A program made the position numbers and the translations under genes. Shown piece by piece: positions 23,706 through 31,708 of a DNA stretch of 32,009 nt. Where the stretch lies: assembly GCA_031287685.1 (NCBI GenBank), contig JAITSQ010000015.1:1-32009 (forward strand), in the 5' to 3' direction. The stretch is from Clostridiales bacterium. GTDB lineage: Bacteria; Bacillota; Clostridia; Lachnospirales; WQUN01. Under the pieces are notes generated by a model, which ran no database searches, was not told the origin of the DNA, and was given only the letters and a program-made list of their open reading frames with translations. How positions within the stretch are numbered: the stretch's first letter is position 1; the number at the start of each line of letters is the position of its first letter.

Positions 23706-23734
23706 AACTTCCCGCTCACGGCAATAATATTTAT

Positions 23735-23789
23735 AGCAATTCCGTTTTACACAAGCAAAATCCGTTCGCTGCGTTAAAGCGGAATTGCT
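23735..23789. mobile_element. Minimal inverted-end element without module
   Basis: AGCAATTCCG (23735-23744) and CGGAATTGCT (23780-23789) are perfect inverted repeats and resemble the ends of the composite element at 20094-20261. The 35-bp interior contains no GAGCAAG module. It can fold into a stem-loop in the transcript from 23553. Confidence 0.6.
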
Positions 23790-24138
23790 CTAACGGACGT
23801 AAAATCAATTGATTTTCGGCTCTCACGGGCAAAGGAAAATCCCCTGTCCCTGAGAGCCGCGCCAGAGGCGTCCGACTGCAAATTTTTTACTACCGACAAA
23901 GAAGCCGCCAACGGGGCTTCCCAATCCACTAAAGACGAATGGCGCGACAGCCGCGAAGCGCAAAAAACACAGAAGACTTAAAAACACAAAAGAGTACGGC
24001 CGCCGGCGGTTTCCCTCGATAACCGCTTCTCCCGCTAATCGCGGCACGACACCGGAAGCGCCTTTCCACTTCGGCGCGGCCTTTAACTAAAGATAACCGC
24101 GGAAAAGCGAACGACTATGGGTTCCGCCAGGCGCGTAC
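23790..24138. other. Gene-free structured stretch upstream of the ppdK terminator
   Basis: No ORF with a ribosome site is supported here. It contains a perfect 16-bp palindrome (AAAATCAATTGATTTT, 23801-23816), a stem-loop with arms CGGCTCTCA and TGAGAGCCG (23817-23825 and 23851-23859), and a hairpin GAAGCC with GGCTTC. It would be transcribed from the promoter at 23518 and end at 24175, giving an RNA of about 620 nt. Confidence 0.4.
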
Positions 24139-24175
24139 AAAAAAAATTAAGCCCCTTGAGGGCTTAATTTTTTTT
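24139..24175. terminator. Bidirectional terminator of ppdK and the 23.5-kb transcript
   Basis: TTAAGCCC (24147-24154), loop CTTGA and GGGCTTAA (24160-24167) are flanked by eight A and eight T residues. It lies 13 bp past the stop of ppdK on the minus strand and also ends plus-strand transcription. Confidence 0.9.
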
Positions 24176-24188
24176 GTTATAATTTGGT

Positions 24189-26819
24189 TCAGCCGTTCTT
24201 AATAGCCGCCTGAGCCGCCGCCAACCGCGCAATGGGCACGCGGAACGGTGAGCAGGACACATAGTTAAGCCCTATGCGGTGGCAGAAATCAATCGACGAC
24301 GGGTCGCCGCCGTGCTCGCCGCAAATGCCGAGCTTGATGTTCGCGCGGACGGGCTTCGCCTTATCCACCGCGATTTTCATAAGCTGGCCAACGCCAACCT
24401 GGTCAAGGCGCGCCGTCGGGTCAACCTCATAAATATTCTTATCAATATAATCCTTAAGGATTTTACCCGCGTCGTCGCGAGAAAGCCCGAAAGTCATCTG
24501 CGTCAGGTCGTTCGTGCCGAACGAGAAGAACTCGGCTTCCTTGGCGATTTCGTCAGCGGTGAGCGCCGCGCGCGGAATCTCAATCATCGTGCCTACGTGA
24601 TACTCAAGCGTCGTGCCTGTTTCCTCAAAAATCGTCTTGGCGGTTTTGTCAATTATTTCCTTGACATAGCGAAGCTCTTTGATTTCCCCGACAAGCGGAA
24701 TCATTATTTCCGGCACAATGTCGTAACCCTTAGACTTCTTGACCTCAATAGCCGCCTCGATAATGGCTCGCGTCTGCATTTCCGCGATTTCCGGATAGCT
24801 CACCGCAAGTCGGCATCCGCGGTGCCCCATCATCGGGTTAAGCTCGTGCAGACCCTCGGCCTTTGCCTTAAGCTCCGAAACGGGCTTGCCCATATCTTTG
24901 GCCAAATCCTCAAAATCCTTGTCTGTGTTCGGCAGGAATTCGTGGAGCGGCGGGTCGAGCAGGCGGATAGTAACGGGCCGGCCAGCCATAGCCTCGTAAA
25001 TGCCCACGAAGTCCGCCTTCTGATAGGGCAGAATCCCCGCCAGAGCGGCCTTGCGCTCCTCCTCCGTGTCGGAGAGAATCATTTTGCGCATTTTCGGTAT
25101 GCGCTCCTCCTCGAAGAACATATGCTCCGTGCGGGTCAGGCCGATGCCCTCCGCGCCAAGCTCCACGGCTTTACGCGCGTCTTTTGGCGTGTCCGCGTTG
25201 GTGCGCACCTTGAGTTTGCGGGTTTTGTCCGCCCATTCCATAAACTTGGCGAAGTTGCCGGAAATAGCGGCTTCCATAGTGGGGATGTCCTCACCGTAAA
25301 TGAAGCCTGTGGAGCCGTCGAGAGAAAGATACTCGCCCTCGGTGAACTTGCGCCCGCCAAGCTCAAAGGACTTGCCCTCCTCGTTGAACTTGATTTCCTC
25401 GCAGCCGGACACGCAGCAACGGCCCATTCCGCGGGCCACAACCGCCGCGTGGCTGGTCATCCCGCCGCGCACGGTCAGCACGCCCTTGGAGACGTTCATA
25501 CCCACGATATCCTCCGGGGAAGTCTCAAGGCGCACGAGAATAACGCGCTCGCCTTTCGCGGCGGCTTCCTCCGCGTCCTCGGCGTTAAAATAAATTTTGC
25601 CGGCCGCCGCGCCGGGGGAAGCCGGCAGGCCCTTGCCAATCGGCTTGGCCGCTTTAAGCGCCGCCGTGTCGAAAACGGGGTGGAGCAGCTGGTCAAGCTG
25701 CCTCGGGTCAACCTGCATAAGCGCGGCTTTCTGGTCGATAAGCCCTTCGTCCACAAGGTCGACCGCTATCTGAAGCGCCGCCTGGGCGGTGCGCTTGCCG
25801 TTGCGGGTCTGGAGGAAATAGAGCTTGCCGTTTTCAATGGTAATCTCCATATCCTGCATATCTTTGTAGTGGTTCTCAAGCTTCTTGGCGAGTGTTACAA
25901 ACTCGTCGTACACGCCGGGCATATTCTTTTCGTTCTTAAGCTCGCTCATCGGGCTGGGAGTGCGCACGCCGGCCACAACGTCCTCACCCTGGGCGTTAAC
26001 CATATACTCGCCGTAAATCTCGTTGGCGCCGGTCGTCGGGTTGCGGGAAAACGCCACGCCCGTGCCGGAGGTCTCGCCAAGGTTGCCGAACACCATTTCC
26101 TGCACGTTTACGGCGGTGCCCCATTCGTAAGGGATGTCGTTCATCCGGCGGTAAACGAACGCCCGGGGGTTATCCCACGAGCGGAAAACCGCTCCGATAG
26201 ACTCGTAAAGCTGCTCCTTCGCGTCCGAGGGGAAGTCCTTGCCTTGGTCGTTCTTGTAAATCTCCTTGAATTTCGCCACAACGGCCTTAAGGTCATCCGC
26301 GGTCAGGTCAAGGTCGGTTTTACAACCCTTCTTTTCCTTATACTCGTCAAGCTCACGCTCAAACTTGGATTTCGCCACGCCTATAACAACGTCGGAAAAC
26401 ATCATTATAAAGCGGCGGTACGAGTCGTAGGCGAAACGCGCGTTGTTTGACGCGGCGGCAAGCGCCTCGACGGCGGTGTCGTTCAGGCCCAGGTTAAGCA
26501 CCGTGTCCATCATACCAGGCATAGAAGCGCGCGCGCCGGAACGCACGGACACCAGCAGAGGGTTCTTGTCGTCGCCGAATTTTTTGCCTGATTTGGCTTC
26601 AAGCGCCTTGATGCCCTCGTCAACCTGCGCCTTGGCTTCGGCGGAGAGGGCTTTGCCCCAATTTTTGTTGTACTCGGTGCAGGCCTCCGTCGAAACGGTG
26701 AAGCCGAACGGGATAGGCAGGCCCAGCTTGGTCATCCCGGCCAAGTTGGCCCCCTTGCCGCCGAGCAGGTTTTTCATTGATTCGTCGCCTTCCGCGAAGG
26801 TGTAGACATACTTTGCCAT
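24189..26819 (-). CDS. ppdK: Pyruvate, phosphate dikinase
   Basis: An 876-residue enzyme that interconverts pyruvate, ATP and phosphate with phosphoenolpyruvate, AMP and pyrophosphate. In anaerobic Clostridia it works in glycolysis with pyrophosphate or in gluconeogenesis. The N-terminal ATP-grasp part starts YVYTFAEGDESMKNLLGGKG; the phosphohistidine domain has GGMTSHAAVVARGMG with the swivelling His; the C-terminal TIM barrel has the PEP-binding region and the catalytic cysteine in LGICGEHGGDPSS. The length is typical. The ATG has AGGAGG upstream. It is monocistronic, between its own promoter and a strong terminator. Confidence 0.97.
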   Translation of the reverse strand: MAKYVYTFAEGDESMKNLLGGKGANLAGMTKLGLPIPFGFTVSTEACTEYNKNWGKALSAEAKAQVDEGIKALEAKSGKKFGDDKNPLLVSVRSGARASMPGMMDTVLNLGLNDTAVEALAAASNNARFAYDSYRRFIMMFSDVVIGVAKSKFERELDEYKEKKGCKTDLDLTADDLKAVVAKFKEIYKNDQGKDFPSDAKEQLYESIGAVFRSWDNPRAFVYRRMNDIPYEWGTAVNVQEMVFGNLGETSGTGVAFSRNPTTGANEIYGEYMVNAQGEDVVAGVRTPSPMSELKNEKNMPGVYDEFVTLAKKLENHYKDMQDMEITIENGKLYFLQTRNGKRTAQAALQIAVDLVDEGLIDQKAALMQVDPRQLDQLLHPVFDTAALKAAKPIGKGLPASPGAAAGKIYFNAEDAEEAAAKGERVILVRLETSPEDIVGMNVSKGVLTVRGGMTSHAAVVARGMGRCCVSGCEEIKFNEEGKSFELGGRKFTEGEYLSLDGSTGFIYGEDIPTMEAAISGNFAKFMEWADKTRKLKVRTNADTPKDARKAVELGAEGIGLTRTEHMFFEEERIPKMRKMILSDTEEERKAALAGILPYQKADFVGIYEAMAGRPVTIRLLDPPLHEFLPNTDKDFEDLAKDMGKPVSELKAKAEGLHELNPMMGHRGCRLAVSYPEIAEMQTRAIIEAAIEVKKSKGYDIVPEIMIPLVGEIKELRYVKEIIDKTAKTIFEETGTTLEYHVGTMIEIPRAALTADEIAKEAEFFSFGTNDLTQMTFGLSRDDAGKILKDYIDKNIYEVDPTARLDQVGVGQLMKIAVDKAKPVRANIKLGICGEHGGDPSSIDFCHRIGLNYVSCSPFRVPIARLAAAQAAIKNG

Positions 26820-26964
26820 TTGTAAAACCTCCTAAAGATTATTTGGAAAATTTTGGTAGTTTTGCCCAATGGGCTTATATATAAACGGCAAAGTTGCGCC
26901 GCTTAGTTATCTCACGCTAAACCCCATAAAAATTTCTTCCTTTTTCCGGAATTATTTGACTTTT

Positions 26965-26993
26965 AGTGTAGCGCAAACGGCGGAGTTTGTCAA
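26965..26993 (-). promoter_or_regulatory. Promoter of ppdK
   Basis: On the minus strand TTGACA (26988-26993) and TACACT (26965-26970) are 17 bp apart, giving a start near 26958 and a leader of about 139 nt. The leader contains a short hairpin (GCCCATTGGGC) and ends in AGGAGG. The rest of the 26820-27158 gap holds no gene. Confidence 0.75.
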
Positions 26994-27138
26994 GGGGAAA
27001 AGAAGGCCGCCCGGGTGTTGTTTTTTGGTTGTTTTTGCCGCGCTTTGCCGTATAATTTTACGGCGAGCGTTATCTCTTTATGAAAAAAGGTTCAGCGCAA
27101 GCCCCGTTCTTAACTTAACGAACGGATTTCGCTTATGT

Positions 27139-27155
27139 AAAAAAGCGGGGCCGCT
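27139..27155 (-). terminator. Weak terminator after birA
   Basis: On the minus strand AGCGGCCCCGCT is followed by TTTTTT, a few bases past the birA stop. The stem is short, so termination may be partial. Confidence 0.4.
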
Positions 27156-27158
27156 GTG

Positions 27159-27914
27159 TCAGCTATACCCGTCCTCCCCCCGAACCGTCGCCGTGCCGGC
27201 GTGCACAGTTATAAGCCCGCCCGCCGTCTCCACGAGCATATGCCCGTCGGGGGTTATGCCCCGGCAAAACCCTTCCGTCACTTGAGCGTCAATAAAAACG
27301 CGCACTTCTTTCCCGACGTTAACGCAAAGCTCCCTATATTTCCCGGACACCGCCTCAAACCCGGCCGTGCCGAGAAGCGCGTAATTTTTGTCAAGCTCCC
27401 GGAGGACAAGCGGCAGAAGCCCCTCCGGGGAAACGCCGGCTCCAAGCTCCAAACAGCTTACGGAGTTCGGCTGGCTCACGCTATTGATATTTATCCCGAT
27501 TCCCATAATTATGTATTCTAACTCTTCGCCAAAAAAAACGGACTCCGCCAGAAGGCCGGAGAGCTTGCGCCAGCCTTGGCCGCCGCGGCCCGGCGCAACC
27601 ACGTCGTTGCACCATTTAAGACGGCACGGAGCGCCCGGCGCAAGCTCGTTCACGACGGAAGCCACGGACGCCCCCGTGAGCATAGCGATATGCCCCGCCA
27701 AGTTAGGCAGGTTCGGAGGGGTTAAAAAAACGCTGAAATAAAGCCCGCCCAGCGGGGATTCCCAAAGCCGGCCGCGCCGGCCGCGCCCCGCGGTTTGCAA
27801 GGCGGCGGCGACGACATTGCCGTTTTCAACGGCGGAAATTTCAGCCAAGCGCTTTACTTCAGCGTTCGTCGAATCTATCTCGGCGTACCTTAAAATTTTG
27901 TTTCCGATAAGCAT
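27159..27914 (-). CDS. birA: Biotin-[acetyl-CoA-carboxylase] ligase
   Basis: Class I biotin protein ligase that attaches biotin to carboxylase carrier domains. The 251-residue product has the biotinyl-AMP loop GRGRRGRLW, the YFSVFL strand, the KWCNDVV motif (Cys where Pro is common) and GIGININ, followed by the C-terminal beta domain. There is no N-terminal helix-turn-helix, so it is not a repressor. The ATG is 2 bp after the TGA of the upstream DHH phosphoesterase gene, so translation is probably coupled; no strong ribosome site of its own is seen. Confidence 0.92.
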   Translation of the reverse strand: MLIGNKILRYAEIDSTNAEVKRLAEISAVENGNVVAAALQTAGRGRRGRLWESPLGGLYFSVFLTPPNLPNLAGHIAMLTGASVASVVNELAPGAPCRLKWCNDVVAPGRGGQGWRKLSGLLAESVFFGEELEYIIMGIGININSVSQPNSVSCLELGAGVSPEGLLPLVLRELDKNYALLGTAGFEAVSGKYRELCVNVGKEVRVFIDAQVTEGFCRGITPDGHMLVETAGGLITVHAGTATVRGEDGYS

Positions 27915-27916
27915 TT

Positions 27917-28831
27917 TCAGCCGTCGCTTTTCATTTTCTCAATAAGCTCCCGCAAAACGCGGTCGGCGTCGTCATAATCCACCTGGCAGGTGCCCACCTG
28001 CCGGTGGCCGCCGCCGCCGTAGCTGAAAAGAATCTTGCCCACGTCGGTCTTGGAGGTGCGGTTAAGGATGCTATGTCCGACGGCAATGGGGCAGTTCTGC
28101 TTCCCGCGGCCGTCAACCGCCCAAATTGATATGTTCTGCGCCGGAAAAAGGCTGTAAATAAGGAAACGGTTGCCCGTGTAAATCGGGTCAACGCCGCGCA
28201 GGTCGGTCAGAATAACATTTCCGTCCGTCGTCGTGTGCTTCAGGAGCATATCCTTGAACAGCTCGTTCTGCTCAAAATAAACCCCCATACGCTCCTTAAC
28301 GTCCTGATTCTCAAGAATTTCGGCGATTTTCATAGTCCGGCAGGATTCTATAAGAATCTCCATAAGCTCGTAGTTGCTTATACGGAACTGCCGCCAGCGG
28401 CCGAGGCCCGTGCGCGGGTCCATCATAAAGCCGAGGAGCACCCAGCCCGTCGGGTTCAATATGTCGTCAATTGAGAGATTTCCGCTGTCAACCGCGTCAA
28501 CCGCCACAATCATCTCGTCAAAATGCCCAAGTTTCGCCACGCCGCCGTAATATTCGTAAATTATGCGGGCGGCCGAAGGGGCGAGACGGCTTTCCCCCTT
28601 GAAATCAATGCCGCTGCCGAGGCGCTCCGACTCGCTGCTGTGGTGGTCGAACCACATATTGCAACCCTTCACGTAAGGAATATTCGCCAGAACATCGTTG
28701 TCCGTCACATCCACAAGCCCGTCCTGAATATCCTTGGGGTGAACGAATTTCCAGTTGTCGATAACGCCGACCTCCTTCAGGAGCGCGGCGCAGGCCAAAC
28801 CGTCAAAATCAGACCTTGTAAGTAATCTCAT
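27917..28831 (-). CDS. DHH-family phosphoesterase
   Basis: A 304-residue DHH phosphoesterase. The metal-binding motifs are SDFDG (D8, D10), the signature WFDHH (D62, H63, H64) and a third Asp region (AVDAVDSGN). The C-terminal DHHA1-type segment is YGGGGHRQVGTCQV, with Gly-Gly-Gly-His but without the usual Ala-Ala-Gly. Relatives include nanoRNases, exopolyphosphatases and cyclic-dinucleotide hydrolases; the substrate is not clear. The frame extends to 28912, but the ATG at 28831 has AAGGTGG upstream and starts the first motif. A promoter lies in front, and birA follows within 2 bp. Confidence 0.88.
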   Translation of the reverse strand: MRLLTRSDFDGLACAALLKEVGVIDNWKFVHPKDIQDGLVDVTDNDVLANIPYVKGCNMWFDHHSSESERLGSGIDFKGESRLAPSAARIIYEYYGGVAKLGHFDEMIVAVDAVDSGNLSIDDILNPTGWVLLGFMMDPRTGLGRWRQFRISNYELMEILIESCRTMKIAEILENQDVKERMGVYFEQNELFKDMLLKHTTTDGNVILTDLRGVDPIYTGNRFLIYSLFPAQNISIWAVDGRGKQNCPIAVGHSILNRTSKTDVGKILFSYGGGGHRQVGTCQVDYDDADRVLRELIEKMKSDG

Positions 28832-28876
28832 TTCAATACCACCTTTTTTAATTTTACCGATTCTTGCACCAATTAC

Positions 28877-28905
28877 ATTATAACACAACTTTCCGCAGGG
28901 AGCAA
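28877..28905 (-). promoter_or_regulatory. Promoter of the DHH-birA operon
   Basis: On the minus strand TTGCTC (28900-28905) and TATAAT (28877-28882) are 17 bp apart, with an extended -10 (TGT). The leader is about 40 nt. Confidence 0.75.
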
Positions 28906-28943
28906 TAGGCAAATATTTATTTAGCGGCAGCGCCTCTTAATAA

Positions 28944-28967
28944 AGCGATTCCGTTTGATATTGGCTT
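28944..28967 (+). repeat. Single end of the inverted-repeat element
   Basis: AGCGATTCCGTTTGATATTG followed by GCTT matches the element ends at 207-228 and 20238-20261. No partner end or module is nearby. It lies 11 bp upstream of the rarA -35 box, so it may be a relic or a regulatory contribution. Confidence 0.6.
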
Positions 28968-28978
28968 CTTTCATCGTC

Positions 28979-29007
28979 TTGACAAACGCCCCTTTCGGGC
29001 TTATAAT
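28979..29007 (+). promoter_or_regulatory. Consensus promoter that makes rarA leaderless
   Basis: TTGACA (28979-28984) and TATAAT (29002-29007) are 17 bp apart. The expected start point is 29013-29014, which is the A of the rarA ATG. No ribosome site precedes that ATG. Confidence 0.85.
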
Positions 29008-29013
29008 AACCCT

Positions 29014-30330
29014 ATGGATCTTTTTGATATTAACCGGGAAGAAACGCTCCGCCGGGAGGCGCCGCTGGCTCAGCGTATGAGGGCGCGGACGCTTGACGAG
29101 TTTATGGGGCAGGAGCACATACTGAGCAAGGGCGCCCTTCTTTACCGCGCCATAAAGGCGGACAGGCTGTCCTGCCTTATTTTGCACGGCCCGCCGGGCA
29201 CGGGCAAAACGACGCTGGCGCAAATCATCGCGAACAACACCAAGTGCGGTTTTACGCGGCTTAACGCGACGAACGCCGGCACGGCGGACGTCCGGGCGGT
29301 CGTCGCCGGCGCTCGGGACGCTCTGGGCGCTTCCGGCCGGCGGAGCATACTTTTTATAGATGAAATCCACCGTTTTAACAAAGCCCAGCAGGACGCGCTC
29401 CTGCCCTTCGTGGAGGACGGCACGGTGATACTAATCGGCGCTACTACGGAAAACCCTTATTTTGAGGTCAACCGCGCCTTGGTTTCGCGTTCGCTTGTTT
29501 TTGAGCTGAAGCCGCTTTCGGCGGGCGATATAAAAACGCTTCTCCTCCGAGCCGCCGCGGACAGGGAGCGCGGGGCCGGCCGGGTCGGCGAAGTGGCCGT
29601 TTCGGAGGAGGCGGCTGATTTTATGGCGGATATGGCGGGCGGGGACGCGCGGCGCGCCCTGAACGCGCTGGAGCTTGCCGTCCTCACGACGGAGCCGGAC
29701 GGCGGCAGAACCCTGATAACGCTTGAAACCGCCGCCGCGTGTATGCAGAAGCGCCCGGTAAATTACGATAAATCCGGAGACAATCATTACGACATAATTT
29801 CCGCGTTCATAAAAAGCCTCCGGGGGAGCGACCCGGACGCGGCCCTTTATTACCTCGCGCGTATGCTTTACGCGGGAGAGGACCCGAAATTTATAGCCCG
29901 GCGGATGATCATCTTCGCGTCGGAGGACGTGGGCAACGCAGACCCGCACGCGCTGCTTCTGGCGGTCGCGGCTATGCAGGCTGTTGAATACGCGGGCCTG
30001 CCGGAATGCCGGATAAATATGTCGCAGGCGGCGGCCTACCTGGCGTGCGCTCCGAAAAGCAACTCCGCCCTGGGGATTTTTAAGGCGGAGGCGGACGTGC
30101 GCGGCGAGCAAATCGGCGGAGTGCCCCCGCACCTGCGGGACGCGCATTACAGCGGCGCGGCGGAGCTTGAGCGCGGGCAGGGCTATAAATACCCGCACGA
30201 TTACGGCGGGTACGTCGAGCAGCAATACCTGCCGGACGAACTGCTCGGGAGAATCTATTACGCTCCGTCTGACAACGGCGTTGAAAAGCGGATTAAAGAG
30301 CATATGCGCAGACTCAAAGGGCGGGATTAA
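29014..30330 (+). CDS. rarA: Replication-associated recombination protein RarA (MgsA)
   Basis: A 438-residue AAA+ ATPase related to clamp-loader subunits that acts at stalled replication forks. Residues 1-30 match the family N terminus (RREAPLAQRMRARTLDEFMG), Walker A is GPPGTGKTT (59-67), Walker B is ILFIDEIH (112-119), and the sensor 1 region is ATTENP. The C-terminal domain has EDVGNADPHAL and the PKSNSAL motif. The ATG at 29014 fits the family's usual N terminus, so internal starts are unlikely, yet the predicted mRNA has no leader. The PHP phosphatase gene follows 2 bp after the stop. Confidence 0.95.
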   Translation: MDLFDINREETLRREAPLAQRMRARTLDEFMGQEHILSKGALLYRAIKADRLSCLILHGPPGTGKTTLAQIIANNTKCGFTRLNATNAGTADVRAVVAGARDALGASGRRSILFIDEIHRFNKAQQDALLPFVEDGTVILIGATTENPYFEVNRALVSRSLVFELKPLSAGDIKTLLLRAAADRERGAGRVGEVAVSEEAADFMADMAGGDARRALNALELAVLTTEPDGGRTLITLETAAACMQKRPVNYDKSGDNHYDIISAFIKSLRGSDPDAALYYLARMLYAGEDPKFIARRMIIFASEDVGNADPHALLLAVAAMQAVEYAGLPECRINMSQAAAYLACAPKSNSALGIFKAEADVRGEQIGGVPPHLRDAHYSGAAELERGQGYKYPHDYGGYVEQQYLPDELLGRIYYAPSDNGVEKRIKEHMRRLKGRD

Positions 30331-30332
30331 CT

Positions 30333-31148
30333 ATGGTTTTCGACACGCACACCCATACGGAAATGTCCTCCGACTCGAAAATGCCGGCGGCGCAGGCCAT
30401 CTCCGCCGCCCGGCGGGCGGGCCTCGGCATAATCTTCACGGAGCATTACGACGCGGATTTTTCGGGGGAACCGGGCCTGTTCCGCGTTGACGCGGAGCGG
30501 TACCTTTCGGAATACGCCCCGCTGCGCGCGCCGGACGTCCTGCTGGGGGTGGAGCTTGGCCTTACGGAGACGTCCCGCGCGGCCAACCTGGCCCTCGTCG
30601 AAAGCCGGGCTTTTGACTTCCTCCTCGGCAGCGTCCACACCGTGTGGGCAAGAGATATTTATATGGACTTTACCGGGCATTTCACCGGGGAGGCGAAGGC
30701 GAAAAACTCCGAGCGCGGCCCGCTGATAACGGCGGAGGCTTACTTTAAGTGCGTCCGGGATATGCTCACAAGTCACGATTATATTGATTCTTTCGGTCAT
30801 ATAGATTATCCGCACCGGTATTTTTCCGGCCCGGCCGCGAAGCTCTCCGAAAGTTTCGCCTATGCCGCCAATACGGAAGCATACGACGCGATTTTCGACG
30901 CGCTCATAGAAACCGGAACCGCCTTTGAGATAAACACGCGCCGCCTCGGCCAGTACGCGGCGGAAAAGGAGCTTTCCCTCATATACCGGCGGTACGCTGA
31001 AAAAGGCGGGAAATACGTGACCATCGGCTCCGACGCGCACAACCCCCGCGATATAGGAGCGAATTTCAAAAAGGCGCTGCGAATAGCCTCGGAGTCCGGG
31101 CTGACCGCCGTGTGCTTCCGGGGCAGGGTAATGGAAGAAATCAAATAA
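30333..31148 (+). CDS. PHP-domain histidinol-phosphatase family protein (HisJ-like)
   Basis: A 271-residue PHP-domain phosphoesterase. The metal-binding motifs are FDTHTHTEMSSDS at the N terminus, TEHYDADF, HDYIDSFGHIDY in the middle and GSDAHNP near the C terminus. The best match is the HisJ-type histidinol-phosphate phosphatase, the last-but-one phosphatase step of histidine synthesis, but no other his gene is present and related PHP enzymes act on other phosphates. It starts 2 bp after the rarA stop and is probably translated by coupling. A terminator follows the stop. Confidence 0.85.
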   Translation: MVFDTHTHTEMSSDSKMPAAQAISAARRAGLGIIFTEHYDADFSGEPGLFRVDAERYLSEYAPLRAPDVLLGVELGLTETSRAANLALVESRAFDFLLGSVHTVWARDIYMDFTGHFTGEAKAKNSERGPLITAEAYFKCVRDMLTSHDYIDSFGHIDYPHRYFSGPAAKLSESFAYAANTEAYDAIFDALIETGTAFEINTRRLGQYAAEKELSLIYRRYAEKGGKYVTIGSDAHNPRDIGANFKKALRIASESGLTAVCFRGRVMEEIK

Positions 31149-31176
31149 AAACCGCCCGCCGCGCGGTTTTTATTTG
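31143..31176 (+). terminator. Terminator of the rarA-PHP operon
   Basis: AAATAAAAACCGC and GCGGTTTTTATTT form a stem around a short GC-rich loop, with a T-run on the plus strand. It overlaps the stop codon of the PHP gene. Confidence 0.85.
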
Positions 31177-31325
31177 ATTTAATTTTTCAACTTTTCTCTC
31201 GCGATACCCGCGTATTTTTCTAAAGATTTTCGCGCTTCCGCCGCGTGTAATACGTTATGGAAAGAATTGGAATTGGGAAAAAAGGATACTGTCGTAATGG
31301 CCGGCGAAAAAGTTTCAAAACGATT

Positions 31326-31708
31326 TCAAAGCTGGGGATTAAAGGGGCGGACCGGGGCGAGATCCAACACCAAGTCAAACGCGGTTGCCTTATCGCAATC
31401 TTTATCGGGATTCAAGGCGTATCCCGTAAGATTCTCTATATGGTATTCGAGCCTTGCCAACATTCGGTAATATGTCCACATTCTCACCGTCCGCCTTTAT
31501 TATATCGCGCTTTTTCAGTCCCGCCAACAGTTTTTAACCGCCTGAACCCGCCGCAATCTGTTCCCTTGCCGTTGACGCGACAAGCCCGTTTTGTTGTTAA
31601 ATTCTCTCATCCGCGCTTGTTTGCCCTTGATCTTTGGGGCGGCTTTCGCGCGCTCCTCTGAATCGCCTAACGAATTAAACATTCCCTCCGCCTTTTTCTC
31701 TTTGCCAT
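31326..31708 (-). pseudogene. Multiply frameshifted gene remnant
   Basis: On the minus strand an ATG at 31708 follows AAAGGGGGCAAGGGAG and starts MAKRKRRRE. The reading then continues only by changing frame: FNSLGDSEERAKAAPKIKGK, then QARMREFNNKTGLSR, then TAREQIAAGSGG and a stop, then KLLAGLKKRDIIKADGENV, and lastly WTYYRMLARLEYHIENLTGY followed by ALNPDKDCDKATAFDLVL. It ends at a TGA at 31326-31328. The pieces read like one basic, helical protein of about 125 residues, possibly of phage origin, with at least three disruptions. I do not recognise the family. The remaining sequence from 31177 to 32009 holds no intact gene that I can support. Confidence 0.35.

Noticed and set aside
23823..24047. 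74-codon minus-strand ORF in the 23.8-kb gap
   Set aside because: It starts at GTG with no ribosome site, and its hydrophobic stretch is explained by composition.
24279..26450. Long 723-codon ORF opposite ppdK
   Set aside because: It is the antisense shadow of a highly conserved gene in a GC-rich genome; its residues show no domain and it has no ribosome site.
31257..31661. Plus-strand ORFs in the last kilobase
   Set aside because: They lack ribosome sites and overlap the better-supported decayed gene on the other strand.
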